From: Syntrophales bacterium
GTDB lineage: Bacteria > Desulfobacterota > Syntrophia > Syntrophales > PHBD01
Direction of reading: 5' to 3'
Assembly: GCA_035363115.1 (NCBI GenBank)
Contig: DAOSEM010000006.1
Location: 140,790-204,789, forward strand
Length of the DNA stretch: 64,000 bases
How positions within the stretch are numbered: the stretch's first letter is position 1; each line of letters opens with the position of its first letter. Under the pieces are notes generated by a model. It searched no databases and was not told the origin of the DNA. It was given only the letters and a program-made list of their open reading frames with translations. Positions 34,141-42,093 of the stretch are shown in pieces. The translations under genes and the position numbers were made by a program.

Positions 34141-37053
34141 TCACCCGGAGGGTGCCTGCAGATGCTTCTCCAGGATGTCCCGCAGTGCCTTCATGGGGAA
34201 AGGCTTTGTCAGCGCCTCCACGAATCCGTGCTCTTTGTAATTCTGGATGACCGGATCGTCGCTGTATCCGCTCAGGATGATGCCCCGGACGCCCGGATCG
34301 ATGGCCCGAAGCCTCTCCATCGTCGGCTCTCCGCCCAGCCCTCCCGGGACGACCAGGTCCAGAATGACCATTCTGTAAGGCCGCCGGGATTCGAGGGCCT
34401 TCCGATAGAGATCGATCGCCGCCGTGCCGTCGCCGGCCGTCTCCACTTCGCAGCCGATCGACGTGAGCAGCTCCTTGAGCATGTCCCGGATCATGGCCTC
34501 GTCATCCATGACGAGAATCCGCTCCCTGTTATCCGCCGCTTCAGGGAAGACCGCTTCGACGGCCCCATGCCGCTCCCCGGCTGCGGCCGGAAGATACACG
34601 CGGAAGGTGCTCCCTTCCCCCTCACTCGATTCCACGGCGATGCAGCCTTTGTGATTGCCGACCACCGAGTGGCAGACCGACAGGCCGAGCCCCATCCCCT
34701 TCTCCGCACCCCGGGCCTTGGTCGAAAAATAGGGGTCGAAGATCAGGGGCCGCTGATCCGCCGGGATGCCTTTCCCCGTGTCACGAAGGGATATCCGGAC
34801 GTATTCCCCCTCACCGACGGGAAGTCCGTCCCCGGTCCTCACGGTCACATTCTCCGTCTCCACCGTCAGGATCCCCCCATCCGGCATCGCCTCGACGGCA
34901 TTGATCGTCAGGTTCCGGATGACCTGGCGGATCTGCCGCTCATCGATCTCGACGGACCGGAGATCGCTCTCCAGGAAGAATCTCGTCTCCACGGGGTATT
35001 CTCCGATATTCGCCGTCACGGTCTCCCTGACGAGGTCGCCGATGTTGACGATCTCCCGGACCGGATCCCCTCCCTTGGAAAAAACGAGCAGGCGGTTGGT
35101 CAGTTCCGTCGCCTGGCCGACGGCCTTCTCCGCCGCCAGCAGACGGGTGCGGGCTCTGCTCCCCTCGGGGACGTCCATCTTCAGGAGCTCCATGTATCCC
35201 TGCATGACCGCCAGAAGATTGTTGAAGTCGTGGGCGATCCCCGCCGCCAGCGTGCCCACCGACTCCAGTTTCCGGACTTTCAGCTGTTCCGCCTCCGCCC
35301 GCTTGCGGCCGGTGATGTCCCGCAGGTAGGCCAGATTGCATTTCTTCCCCTGATACATCACCTTGACCAGGGAGACTTCCGCATCGATGAAGGAGCCGTC
35401 CGGCAGAATGACCCTGATCTCAATCTGCTTCGGGATCGGAAGCCCCTGGTTGAATGCGTTGACATAGTCCGCGAACGCCGACCGGTCGTCGGGATGGATA
35501 AAGTTGCCCCTGGTTTTGCCCAGGATCTCGTCCTTTCTCCGGCCGATCTTGTCCAGAAACGGCTGGCTGACGTAAACGTACCGGCCTTCATGGACAATGG
35601 CGATGCCGTCGCTGGAGCTTTCCATGGACGTCCGATAGAGCTCCTCGCTCTCCTGGAGCGCCTTCTCCATCCGTTTGCGGTCGGTGATGTCGTGCGCCAC
35701 GACCCTGGCTTTTACGGGCAGGCCTTCCTCGAATCCATAATCGATGCTCATGTTCATCCACAGGATGCCGCCGTCCTTCTTCCTCAACTCGTATTCCTGG
35801 GAGGTCGGGACCTCCCTGCCCTCCCCGAACTGCTTCATCCGTTCGATATACGTTTCCCGGCTCCATTCCGTGAACAGCTCAAACGGGTTCATCCTGAGGA
35901 GCTCTTCCCGGGAATAGCCCGTCAGGGTACTTACAACCTCGTTGAAACTGAGAAAACGGCGGTTCCGGTAATCCGCCTCGTAAATGGCGGCGGGGGCGTT
36001 CATGAAGAGCTGGAGGTACTTCTTTTCACTCTCCCGGAGCGCCTCCTCGGCCTGCTTGCGCGCGGTGATGTCCCGGCTCACCGTGACGACCCCGACCATC
36101 CTGTTCTCTTCGTCGCGCAGGGCGGAGAAGCTGCACTCGAGGCTGATGACGGAGCCGTCCTTTCTGTACTCCTCCACTTCCAGGACCCGGGATCTCCGGG
36201 GATCGGCGCACCCCCCGGCCTCCAGCTTCAGCTCTTCCCCAAACGCCTCGAGCAGGATCTGCATGGACCCGGGCGTCATGTACTCTTCGAGGGACCTGTT
36301 CATGGCCTCCTCGACGGTGAGTCCGTGGGTGCGCATGACCGACGGGCTGATGTAGGTGAAGCGGAGATTCATGTCCGTAACGGTGATAAGCTCCGCCGAG
36401 CTCTCCGCGATCAGACGGAATCTTTCCTCGCTCTGGCGCAGGGCCTCCTCCGCCTTTCTGAGATCGGAAAGCTGCCGCTCCGCGATGCCGAGGGCATTGT
36501 CCCGTTCACGGAGCGCCAGGTTCAGCGTGCTGGAGGCCAGGACCAGGGCAAAGACCAGGATCGTCCAGTCACCAAGGGGGGTATCGACGAAGTATTGGTA
36601 GGGAAGGGAACGGAAGTGGTCCAGCAGGGCCAGCACGAGTCCCGCCGTGATGCCCGCGCCCGCGAAAAAGGTGGCGGCCCGCGCTCCGAGGAGCAGCCCG
36701 GCGACAATCGTCATGGAGATGAAAAAACAGGCATTGATGCTGTTCAGGCCGCCGTCCACCAGAACGACACCGGTAAACGTCAGCCAGCCCACGGTCACGG
36801 CTACGATGCTGGCTGTCCTTATCTTCCCGAGCTGCATCAGAAGCTTCGCGGCAAGCGTTGCCGCAAGGAGGACAAGAATGGTGAGGATACCGCCCATTTT
36901 CGGCTCGAAAAAGAGGAGGGCGGCAATGAATCCGACACCCATCAGGATGGAAAAAATCAGGAGGGTGCGGTTCAGCACATGGGCCGTCCGCATCATGCCC
37001 GGGTCATCAACGAAATCGGGTGTTTCCAGGAACCGCCTGGGACGGAACATCAT
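34141..37053 (-). CDS. Hybrid sensor histidine kinase with membrane domain and three PAS domains
   Basis: The 970-residue protein begins with about six hydrophobic helices (about 25-190) that resemble MASE-type membrane sensors. Three PAS domains follow (about 205-330, 340-460 and 470-590). A HisKA domain has GIAHDFNNLLAVMQGYMELL and the HATPase domain has NLTINAVEAMPDGG and GMGLGLSV. A C-terminal receiver has MDDEAMIRD and LDLVVPGG with the phosphorylated aspartate. No output domain or adjacent response regulator is seen, so a phosphorelay partner is probably elsewhere. Transcription converges with the efflux operon. Confidence 0.88.
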   Translation of the reverse strand: MMFRPRRFLETPDFVDDPGMMRTAHVLNRTLLIFSILMGVGFIAALLFFEPKMGGILTILVLLAATLAAKLLMQLGKIRTASIVAVTVGWLTFTGVVLVDGGLNSINACFFISMTIVAGLLLGARAATFFAGAGITAGLVLALLDHFRSLPYQYFVDTPLGDWTILVFALVLASSTLNLALRERDNALGIAERQLSDLRKAEEALRQSEERFRLIAESSAELITVTDMNLRFTYISPSVMRTHGLTVEEAMNRSLEEYMTPGSMQILLEAFGEELKLEAGGCADPRRSRVLEVEEYRKDGSVISLECSFSALRDEENRMVGVVTVSRDITARKQAEEALRESEKKYLQLFMNAPAAIYEADYRNRRFLSFNEVVSTLTGYSREELLRMNPFELFTEWSRETYIERMKQFGEGREVPTSQEYELRKKDGGILWMNMSIDYGFEEGLPVKARVVAHDITDRKRMEKALQESEELYRTSMESSSDGIAIVHEGRYVYVSQPFLDKIGRRKDEILGKTRGNFIHPDDRSAFADYVNAFNQGLPIPKQIEIRVILPDGSFIDAEVSLVKVMYQGKKCNLAYLRDITGRKRAEAEQLKVRKLESVGTLAAGIAHDFNNLLAVMQGYMELLKMDVPEGSRARTRLLAAEKAVGQATELTNRLLVFSKGGDPVREIVNIGDLVRETVTANIGEYPVETRFFLESDLRSVEIDERQIRQVIRNLTINAVEAMPDGGILTVETENVTVRTGDGLPVGEGEYVRISLRDTGKGIPADQRPLIFDPYFSTKARGAEKGMGLGLSVCHSVVGNHKGCIAVESSEGEGSTFRVYLPAAAGERHGAVEAVFPEAADNRERILVMDDEAMIRDMLKELLTSIGCEVETAGDGTAAIDLYRKALESRRPYRMVILDLVVPGGLGGEPTMERLRAIDPGVRGIILSGYSDDPVIQNYKEHGFVEALTKPFPMKALRDILEKHLQAPSG

Positions 37054-37132
37054 TCAACCTCCAAGCAGGAGATGGACGCCTGGTCTCGACCGCCGACAGG
37101 CGGAAAAACGGGCAAGCCGGCTCGCCGGGACG

Positions 37133-38203
37133 TTATCCCTCCAGCCTGACGCTGCCGAGAAACACGATGAATCTCTGGAGCAGATCCCGATCGAAGCACT
37201 TCCTCATGCCCAGATCCCGGTCGTCCTGCTCCTGATCCTCTCCGTTTGTGTGGTCCTCCGGCGCCCCGATCATGATCCGGACTGCCTTCATGGGAGGAGT
37301 GGGCTCCTTGTAGGGCCGGCGAGACGTCATGGCATCGAACACGTCGATGATCCGCAGCACGCGGGCCAGGGGATTGATGCCGGTGCCCTCCAGGTTCATG
37401 GGATAGCCTCCGCCCTGGAAATCCTCGTGATGGTGCAGCACCGCCTTCTTGACGAACATGGGCATGTCCGTGTCGATCAGCATGGCCAAGCCATTGAGGG
37501 GGTGGCGCTTCATGATTTCCCACTCCACCTCGTCCAGGGGCCCGCTTTTCGTGAGGATCTCCTGGGGAATAAAGGCCTTCCCGATATCGTGCAGCAGGGC
37601 GCCGACACCGCACTGCCTCAGCATCTCCGTTTTCCCGGTCTCGTCGAGGGCCTGATAATCCGGGACGACCTGCTCCAGGACGCCGGGAGCCTGCTGCAGG
37701 AACGCCACCGTGAACCAGAGGACCTTGGTGGCGTGTTCATAGGTCTGGTAGTCGTGGCCGATCATTTTCGCCAGGGCGTTGATGGATTTCGCTTCCTTGA
37801 TGAAGTTCAGGGAATATTCGATCAGCTGCCTCGTCCGCCGGACGGCGGCATCGCCCATCGTGCCCAGGCCGAAGGACGTTTCAAAGGCGCCTTTCACCAC
37901 ATTGGTGGAGACCCGGGAGAAGATGTCCGCCTTCTGGTCGTCCGGGGTTGACGGGTTCTCGAGGATGTTTCCGAGATTGGCCTCGAGATACTGCTCGTAC
38001 TTGAAATGCTCGTCGAGATTGACGAACACCTCCCTGGTCTCGCTCTCGGAAAGCCTGGCGAGCTGCTCCGGGGAGACCTTGTTCCCCTCCAGCGCCCAGA
38101 GGATGTATCGTCCCTGCGGTGCGGCGACGTAAATGCTGAAATCCGGCAAGGTTCCCGGGATGATCGCCCCCGGAGGAATGGCCATGTATCTTCCGCTGTT
38201 CAT
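37133..38203 (-). CDS. HD-GYP domain protein (cyclic-di-GMP phosphodiesterase)
   Basis: The 356-residue protein has an N-terminal region of about 130 residues of the DUF3391 type, then an HD-GYP domain. That domain has HATKV, LLHDIGKAFIP, KRHPLNGL, HHHEDFQGGGYP and RVLRIIDVFDAMTSRRPYK, so all key residues appear present. It should degrade cyclic-di-GMP. The C-terminal tail is acidic then basic. It lies 79 bases upstream (on its strand) of the hybrid kinase start and may be co-expressed with it. Confidence 0.88.
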   Translation of the reverse strand: MNSGRYMAIPPGAIIPGTLPDFSIYVAAPQGRYILWALEGNKVSPEQLARLSESETREVFVNLDEHFKYEQYLEANLGNILENPSTPDDQKADIFSRVSTNVVKGAFETSFGLGTMGDAAVRRTRQLIEYSLNFIKEAKSINALAKMIGHDYQTYEHATKVLWFTVAFLQQAPGVLEQVVPDYQALDETGKTEMLRQCGVGALLHDIGKAFIPQEILTKSGPLDEVEWEIMKRHPLNGLAMLIDTDMPMFVKKAVLHHHEDFQGGGYPMNLEGTGINPLARVLRIIDVFDAMTSRRPYKEPTPPMKAVRIMIGAPEDHTNGEDQEQDDRDLGMRKCFDRDLLQRFIVFLGSVRLEG

Positions 38204-38556
38204 AGATTGCGCTGTTGCCTGGCTGCTCCTTTCAAATATTGAATGCCGTGGACCGTGAAGCGATCCGGATCCGCCGCCGCCGGACGGACTCCGCCCCGGA
38301 CGCAGACCAGCACAATCGAATCATCGGCATTTTTTTGCAAAAACTGTAGGGATACGTTGCGGTTTCGGTTCTTGTCCGCCGGATGCGGACCCTGCGCTCC
38401 GGTCGTGATCCCGTGCTCACGGCAATCACGGAGATTCCGGCAGTTCCTCCAGGACCAGTTCGTCCTCGATCCGGATGCAGCCGGGAACGCTCCGGGCCGC
38501 CGGGCAGCCGGTCATGAAAGACGTCGCCCGCCGGATGCGGTGAACGGGAAAGAGGG
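38204..38556. other. Intergenic region between der and the HD-GYP gene
   Basis: No convincing gene is seen. The region holds a nested inverted repeat (CGTGAT ... ATCACG around CCGTG/ACGG, 38403-38429) and a GTCCGC/GCGGAC hairpin slightly to its left. There is also an AT-rich patch (GCATTTTTTTGC) that could be part of the HD-GYP promoter. Open frames on the minus strand here are arginine-rich and unlikely to be real. Confidence 0.4.
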
Positions 38557-39879
38557 CTATTTCGACTTCCGCTTGAAGAAGACCCGCACCGGCACCTGGG
38601 TGAACCCCAGCGTCTCCCGGATCTGGTTGACCAGGAAGCGCTGGTAGGAGAAATGAACCCCCTTGGGATCCTTCATGAAGAAGATGAATGTCGGGGGACG
38701 GATCGCCGCCTGGGTGACGTAGGCGACGGTGTTGGCCCGCCCCTGGGTCATGGGCGGGGGGTTCCGGGTGATGACGGCCCGGAGGGCGTCGTTCACGAGG
38801 GCGGTGTTCACCCGGCGGGTGTACTGCTCGTAGACACCGTCCACGGCCTCGAAGATCCTCGCCACCCGCTGGCCCGACAGGGCGGAGACGAAGAGGATGG
38901 GTGCGAAATCCATGAACTTGAGGGTCTCCTGGATCTTCCGGACGTATTCCCCCACCGTGGCGTTGTCCTTCTCGATGGCGTCCCACTTGTTCACCACGAT
39001 GATGACGGCCCTCCCCTCCTCCAGGGCCAGGCCGGCGATCTTGGCGTCCTGCTCAGTGACGCCCTCGACGGCGTCGATCAGGAGAAGCGCCACGTCGCAC
39101 CGCCCCAGGGCCTTGATGGCCTGGATGACGCTGTACTTCTCGAGGGTCAGGCTGACCTTGGCTTTCCGGCGGATGCCCGCCGTGTCGATGAGGACGTACT
39201 TCTTGTCCCCCCGCTCGAAGGCGGTGTCCACGGCGTCCCGGGTCGTCCCCGGAATTGGATTCACGATGGCCCGCTCAAAACCGAGGATCCGGTTCACCAG
39301 GGAGGACTTGCCCACGTTGGGCTTGCCGATGACGGCCAGGCGGATCCGGTCCTCCTCTTCGGGCTCCTCCCCTTCATCGGAAGGCGGCAGGACCTCGACC
39401 ACGTCGTCCAGCAGCTCCGCCACGCCGAGGCCGTGCTGGGCCGAGATTGGATGGATCTTCTCCACCCCCAGGCCGTAGAATTCGTAGGATAGGGCCTCCT
39501 GCTTCGGGCCGTCGGTCTTGTTGACGGTATAGAAGACGGGCTTCTCGACAGCGCGGAGCATCCGGGCGATCTCCCGGTCCGACGTGGTCAGGCCGTCCCG
39601 GACGTCCAGGAGGAACAGGATGACATCGGCCTCCTCGACGGCCAGCATCGTCTGCTCCCGCATCTGGATGAGGATCTTCTCCGTCGAGACGGGCTCGAAG
39701 CCTCCCGTGTCGATCAGCAGGAACGACCGGCCGTTCCATTCCCCCTCCCCGTAGTTCCGGTCCCGGGTGGCCCCCGGCTCGTCGATGACGATGGCCTTCT
39801 TCCTGCTCCGGACCAGCCGGTTGAAGAGGGTGGACTTGCCGACGTTGGGCCGGCCGATGATGGCGATGACGGGCTTCAT
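38557..39879 (-). CDS. der: Ribosome-assembly GTPase Der (EngA)
   Basis: The 440-residue protein has two tandem GTPase domains, each with a P-loop (GRPNVGKSTLFNRL and GKPNVGKSSLVNRI), DTGGF/DTAGI and NKTD/NKWD motifs. A C-terminal KH-like domain follows. Der is essential for 50S subunit maturation. The start at 39879 gives the canonical MKPVIAIIGRPNVGKST. The longer frame to 39999 is not conserved-like. A TATAAT -10 element lies about 110 bases upstream. Confidence 0.96.
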   Translation of the reverse strand: MKPVIAIIGRPNVGKSTLFNRLVRSRKKAIVIDEPGATRDRNYGEGEWNGRSFLLIDTGGFEPVSTEKILIQMREQTMLAVEEADVILFLLDVRDGLTTSDREIARMLRAVEKPVFYTVNKTDGPKQEALSYEFYGLGVEKIHPISAQHGLGVAELLDDVVEVLPPSDEGEEPEEEDRIRLAVIGKPNVGKSSLVNRILGFERAIVNPIPGTTRDAVDTAFERGDKKYVLIDTAGIRRKAKVSLTLEKYSVIQAIKALGRCDVALLLIDAVEGVTEQDAKIAGLALEEGRAVIIVVNKWDAIEKDNATVGEYVRKIQETLKFMDFAPILFVSALSGQRVARIFEAVDGVYEQYTRRVNTALVNDALRAVITRNPPPMTQGRANTVAYVTQAAIRPPTFIFFMKDPKGVHFSYQRFLVNQIRETLGFTQVPVRVFFKRKSK

Positions 39880-39988
39880 GGTTTCCTTGAATATCTCTAT
39901 TTTTTCTTGAGTTACGAGGCCATGGATGCCGCGGACGGATCCATGTTTTACCGGGCATGCAGAAAAGGACGCCCTGCAACGGGGCCGG

Positions 39989-39994
39989 ATTATA
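39989..39994 (-). promoter_or_regulatory. -10 element upstream of der
   Basis: A perfect TATAAT is present on the minus strand, but no good -35 box is found at the right distance. It would give a leader of about 100 bases for der. Confidence 0.4.
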
Positions 39995-40063
39995 CACAAA
40001 AACGAGGGAAAATCATCCGGTTAAATTCGCTGCATGATTCCCGTGCCTTGGCGGGTCCGTCAA

Positions 40064-40088
40064 AGGGGTATTGGTCTCAGGGGTATTG
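40064..40088. repeat. Direct repeat AGGGGTATTG x2
   Basis: AGGGGTATTG occurs at 40064-40073 and again at 40079-40088 with a 15-base period, between the der promoter region and the stop of the REC/HD-GYP gene. Such spacing could suit a regulator, but no binding protein can be assigned. Confidence 0.4.
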
Positions 40089-40157
40089 AAAGCCTCCCGG
40101 CCGTGGACTGCTCGACGTTTACGGCGCGGGAGAAAAGAAGCGACAGGGATTTCCGGT

Positions 40158-41273
40158 TCAGGTCATGGACGACGGGAATGCAATGCCTGCCGACTCGATC
40201 CGGTACCCTTTCTCGTTGAAGAGCCGCAGGCAGGAATCGACGACATCGGGGTCAAAGAGGGTGCCCCGGCTCTTCGCCAACTCCTTCAGGACGGTGGAGA
40301 TGTCAAAGGCCGGCCGGTAGGGCCGATGCGAGGCCATCGCTTCCACGACATCGGCCACGGCAAGAATCCGCGTTTCCAGGAGAAGGCTCTCCCCTTTCAG
40401 TCCGGCCGGGTATCCTGAACCGTCCATCCGCTCGTGATGCTCCAGGATGATCCTGGCGATGGGCCAGGGAAATTCGATCTCCTTGAGGATATCGTATCCT
40501 GCCTGCACATGATTCTTGACGAGGATAAACTCAACCGGCGTCAATCTCCTCGGCATGCTCAAGATCTCCGAGGGAATGGATATCTTGCCGATGTCGTGAA
40601 TCAGGCTGGCCATGCCGAGACCGTCGATCTGCTCCGCGTCAAGCCCCATCTCCGCGGCAATGGCCCGGGCCAGCTCCGCCACCCGCTGCTGGTGGCCGGC
40701 GGTATAGGGATCTTTTGCCTCGACCACGGCCGCCATTGCCTGGACCGTCTTCGTCAACAAATCCTGCATTTTCCTGTAACTGCGCAGGAGTTCCTCCGTC
40801 CGAAGGGCAACCTGGGCTTCGAGGCCTCCTCGCAGGTGGACCAGCTCGATGTGGGTACGGACGCGGGCAAGAAGTTCATCGTGCTGGAAGGGCTTGGAGA
40901 TGAAATCCACGGCGCCGAGTGAAAAGCCTTTCATCCTGTCACGATGATCCTGCACCCCGCTCACGAAAATAACCGGGATATCGCGAGTGCCATCGTCTTC
41001 CTTGAGCCTCCGGCAGACCTCGAAGCCGTCCGGAGCGGGCATGTTGATATCCAAAAGGATCAGCTTTGGCTTCTGATTTGCCAGGGACTCCAGGGCATCC
41101 TCCCCGCTGTTGAAAGGACGCACATAAAAACCTTCCATCGACAGAATGTCCGCAAGAACCTCCAGCGTAATCGGATCGTCATCGACAATCATGATGACAT
41201 CTCGTTCAGACACCCCTTCCTCCTGCCTTATATCCAACGTCCGTATCGGAACGTCTTTCTTCGCCAAAATCAT
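40158..41273 (-). CDS. Response regulator with HD-GYP output (RpfG-like)
   Basis: The 371-residue protein has a receiver domain (DDD at 31-33, phospho-acceptor in LLDINMP near 75, KPF lysine). A helical linker leads to an HD-GYP domain (HQQRVAELARAIA, LIHDIGKISIP, KNHVQAGYDIL, EHHERMDGSGYP, DVVEAMASHRPYR). This is the RpfG design: a phosphorylation-controlled cyclic-di-GMP phosphodiesterase. The start at 41273 is preferred. A frame to 41354 is less natural. No cognate kinase is adjacent. It marks the left border of the AT-rich island. Confidence 0.9.
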   Translation of the reverse strand: MILAKKDVPIRTLDIRQEEGVSERDVIMIVDDDPITLEVLADILSMEGFYVRPFNSGEDALESLANQKPKLILLDINMPAPDGFEVCRRLKEDDGTRDIPVIFVSGVQDHRDRMKGFSLGAVDFISKPFQHDELLARVRTHIELVHLRGGLEAQVALRTEELLRSYRKMQDLLTKTVQAMAAVVEAKDPYTAGHQQRVAELARAIAAEMGLDAEQIDGLGMASLIHDIGKISIPSEILSMPRRLTPVEFILVKNHVQAGYDILKEIEFPWPIARIILEHHERMDGSGYPAGLKGESLLLETRILAVADVVEAMASHRPYRPAFDISTVLKELAKSRGTLFDPDVVDSCLRLFNEKGYRIESAGIAFPSSMT

Positions 41274-41959
41274 TGTTGTCCCTTTCCGGCTTAGCAGCAA
41301 CTGCCATGCTTGATCACGGGCAGGGTCGAACGCCCGATCCTCCAAGCCGCCCAAAGCCGTCGCTTCCTACATCGTCTCGAAATGGCTTTTCTTGAGAAAA
41401 TAATGCCTTGGCCCAGAATGATCAACCCCGGCCATGGATTTAAATGTTCCATATGCGGGCCGGATGACGGATTACCAATTGGAATGATTAATAGATTGTA
41501 ACCACACAGAAAAATCCTTTTTATTTTCGGAGTGCTCCTGTTCGATTGCCATGATTGAGAACTTCTGTGTTATTGTACATCCTCAATTTGCTATCTTGAC
41601 GATGGGGAGCACCTTAACTGGCTGTTTATTCCTGGGGGATTCTGGTGGGATTTTTATGTTATTATGTCAGATATTGAAAGTTGATTGATCAGTTTCCAGT
41701 CATACTCACTCTAATAAATTGCACCTACTAACAAACAAGATAGTATAAATCTCTCGTTCAAGGATTGCGGTTAGAAATGTTGAATATCAAAGAGATGTCG
41801 CAGGGGCAGACGCCTTTTCCTGCCGATTGAATATAACGACTCGTTATGCCATGACGTTCGCATTGTCAACTTTGTAGTCTTTTTAGTACTTCGTGCAGCA
41901 TTGAGATATGTGGTTCTAGGAAAACACCGTATTCCTTGTAGATTAGATGGCGTCGAACA
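41274..41959. other. AT-rich intergenic region at the left edge of the island
   Basis: About 690 bases hold no convincing gene. Base composition shifts from GC-rich to AT-rich within the first 150 bases, marking the junction. Close to the STAND gene, the stretch 41866-41959 is open in a different frame and continues into it (see the small frame listed at 41866). No direct repeats or tRNA end that could be an attachment site were spotted. Confidence 0.5.
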
Positions 41960-42093
41960 TCACCCTGTTTCGACTTCTTCACTCGCGTCAATATCGTCGA
42001 AAATACTTCGTTTGCTTTGCGGTTTTTCCTGCACTTCAACTTCTCCCAGTTTTCGATCGGCTCTATCGGGTTCCTCCTGTGTGTTTTCACCAA
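41866..42093 (-). CDS. Possible small protein or frameshifted extension of the STAND gene
   Basis: A 75-residue frame overlaps the last 134 bases of the STAND gene in another frame and runs 94 bases beyond its stop. The part beyond the stop (YKEYGVFLEPHISMLHEV) looks protein-like, with an amphipathic helix. The overlapped part is lysine/arginine-rich and less convincing. It may be a remnant C-terminus reached by a frameshift, or a chance frame. Confidence 0.2.
   Translation of the reverse strand: MVKTHRRNPIEPIENWEKLKCRKNRKANEVFSTILTRVKKSKQGDVRRHLIYKEYGVFLEPHISMLHEVLKRLQS

Noticed and set aside
34162..37149. 995-residue plus-strand frame opposite the hybrid kinase
   Set aside because: It is antisense to a kinase with intact PAS, HisKA, HATPase and receiver motifs.
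41300..41350. GGGTCGAAC sequence resembling a tRNA T-arm at the left edge of the island
   Set aside because: No matching acceptor, anticodon or D-arm could be folded around it.
41860..41880. TTGTCAACT-like half of a BirA box near the STAND gene
   Set aside because: No matching second half is found at 14-15 bases, so it is not an operator.
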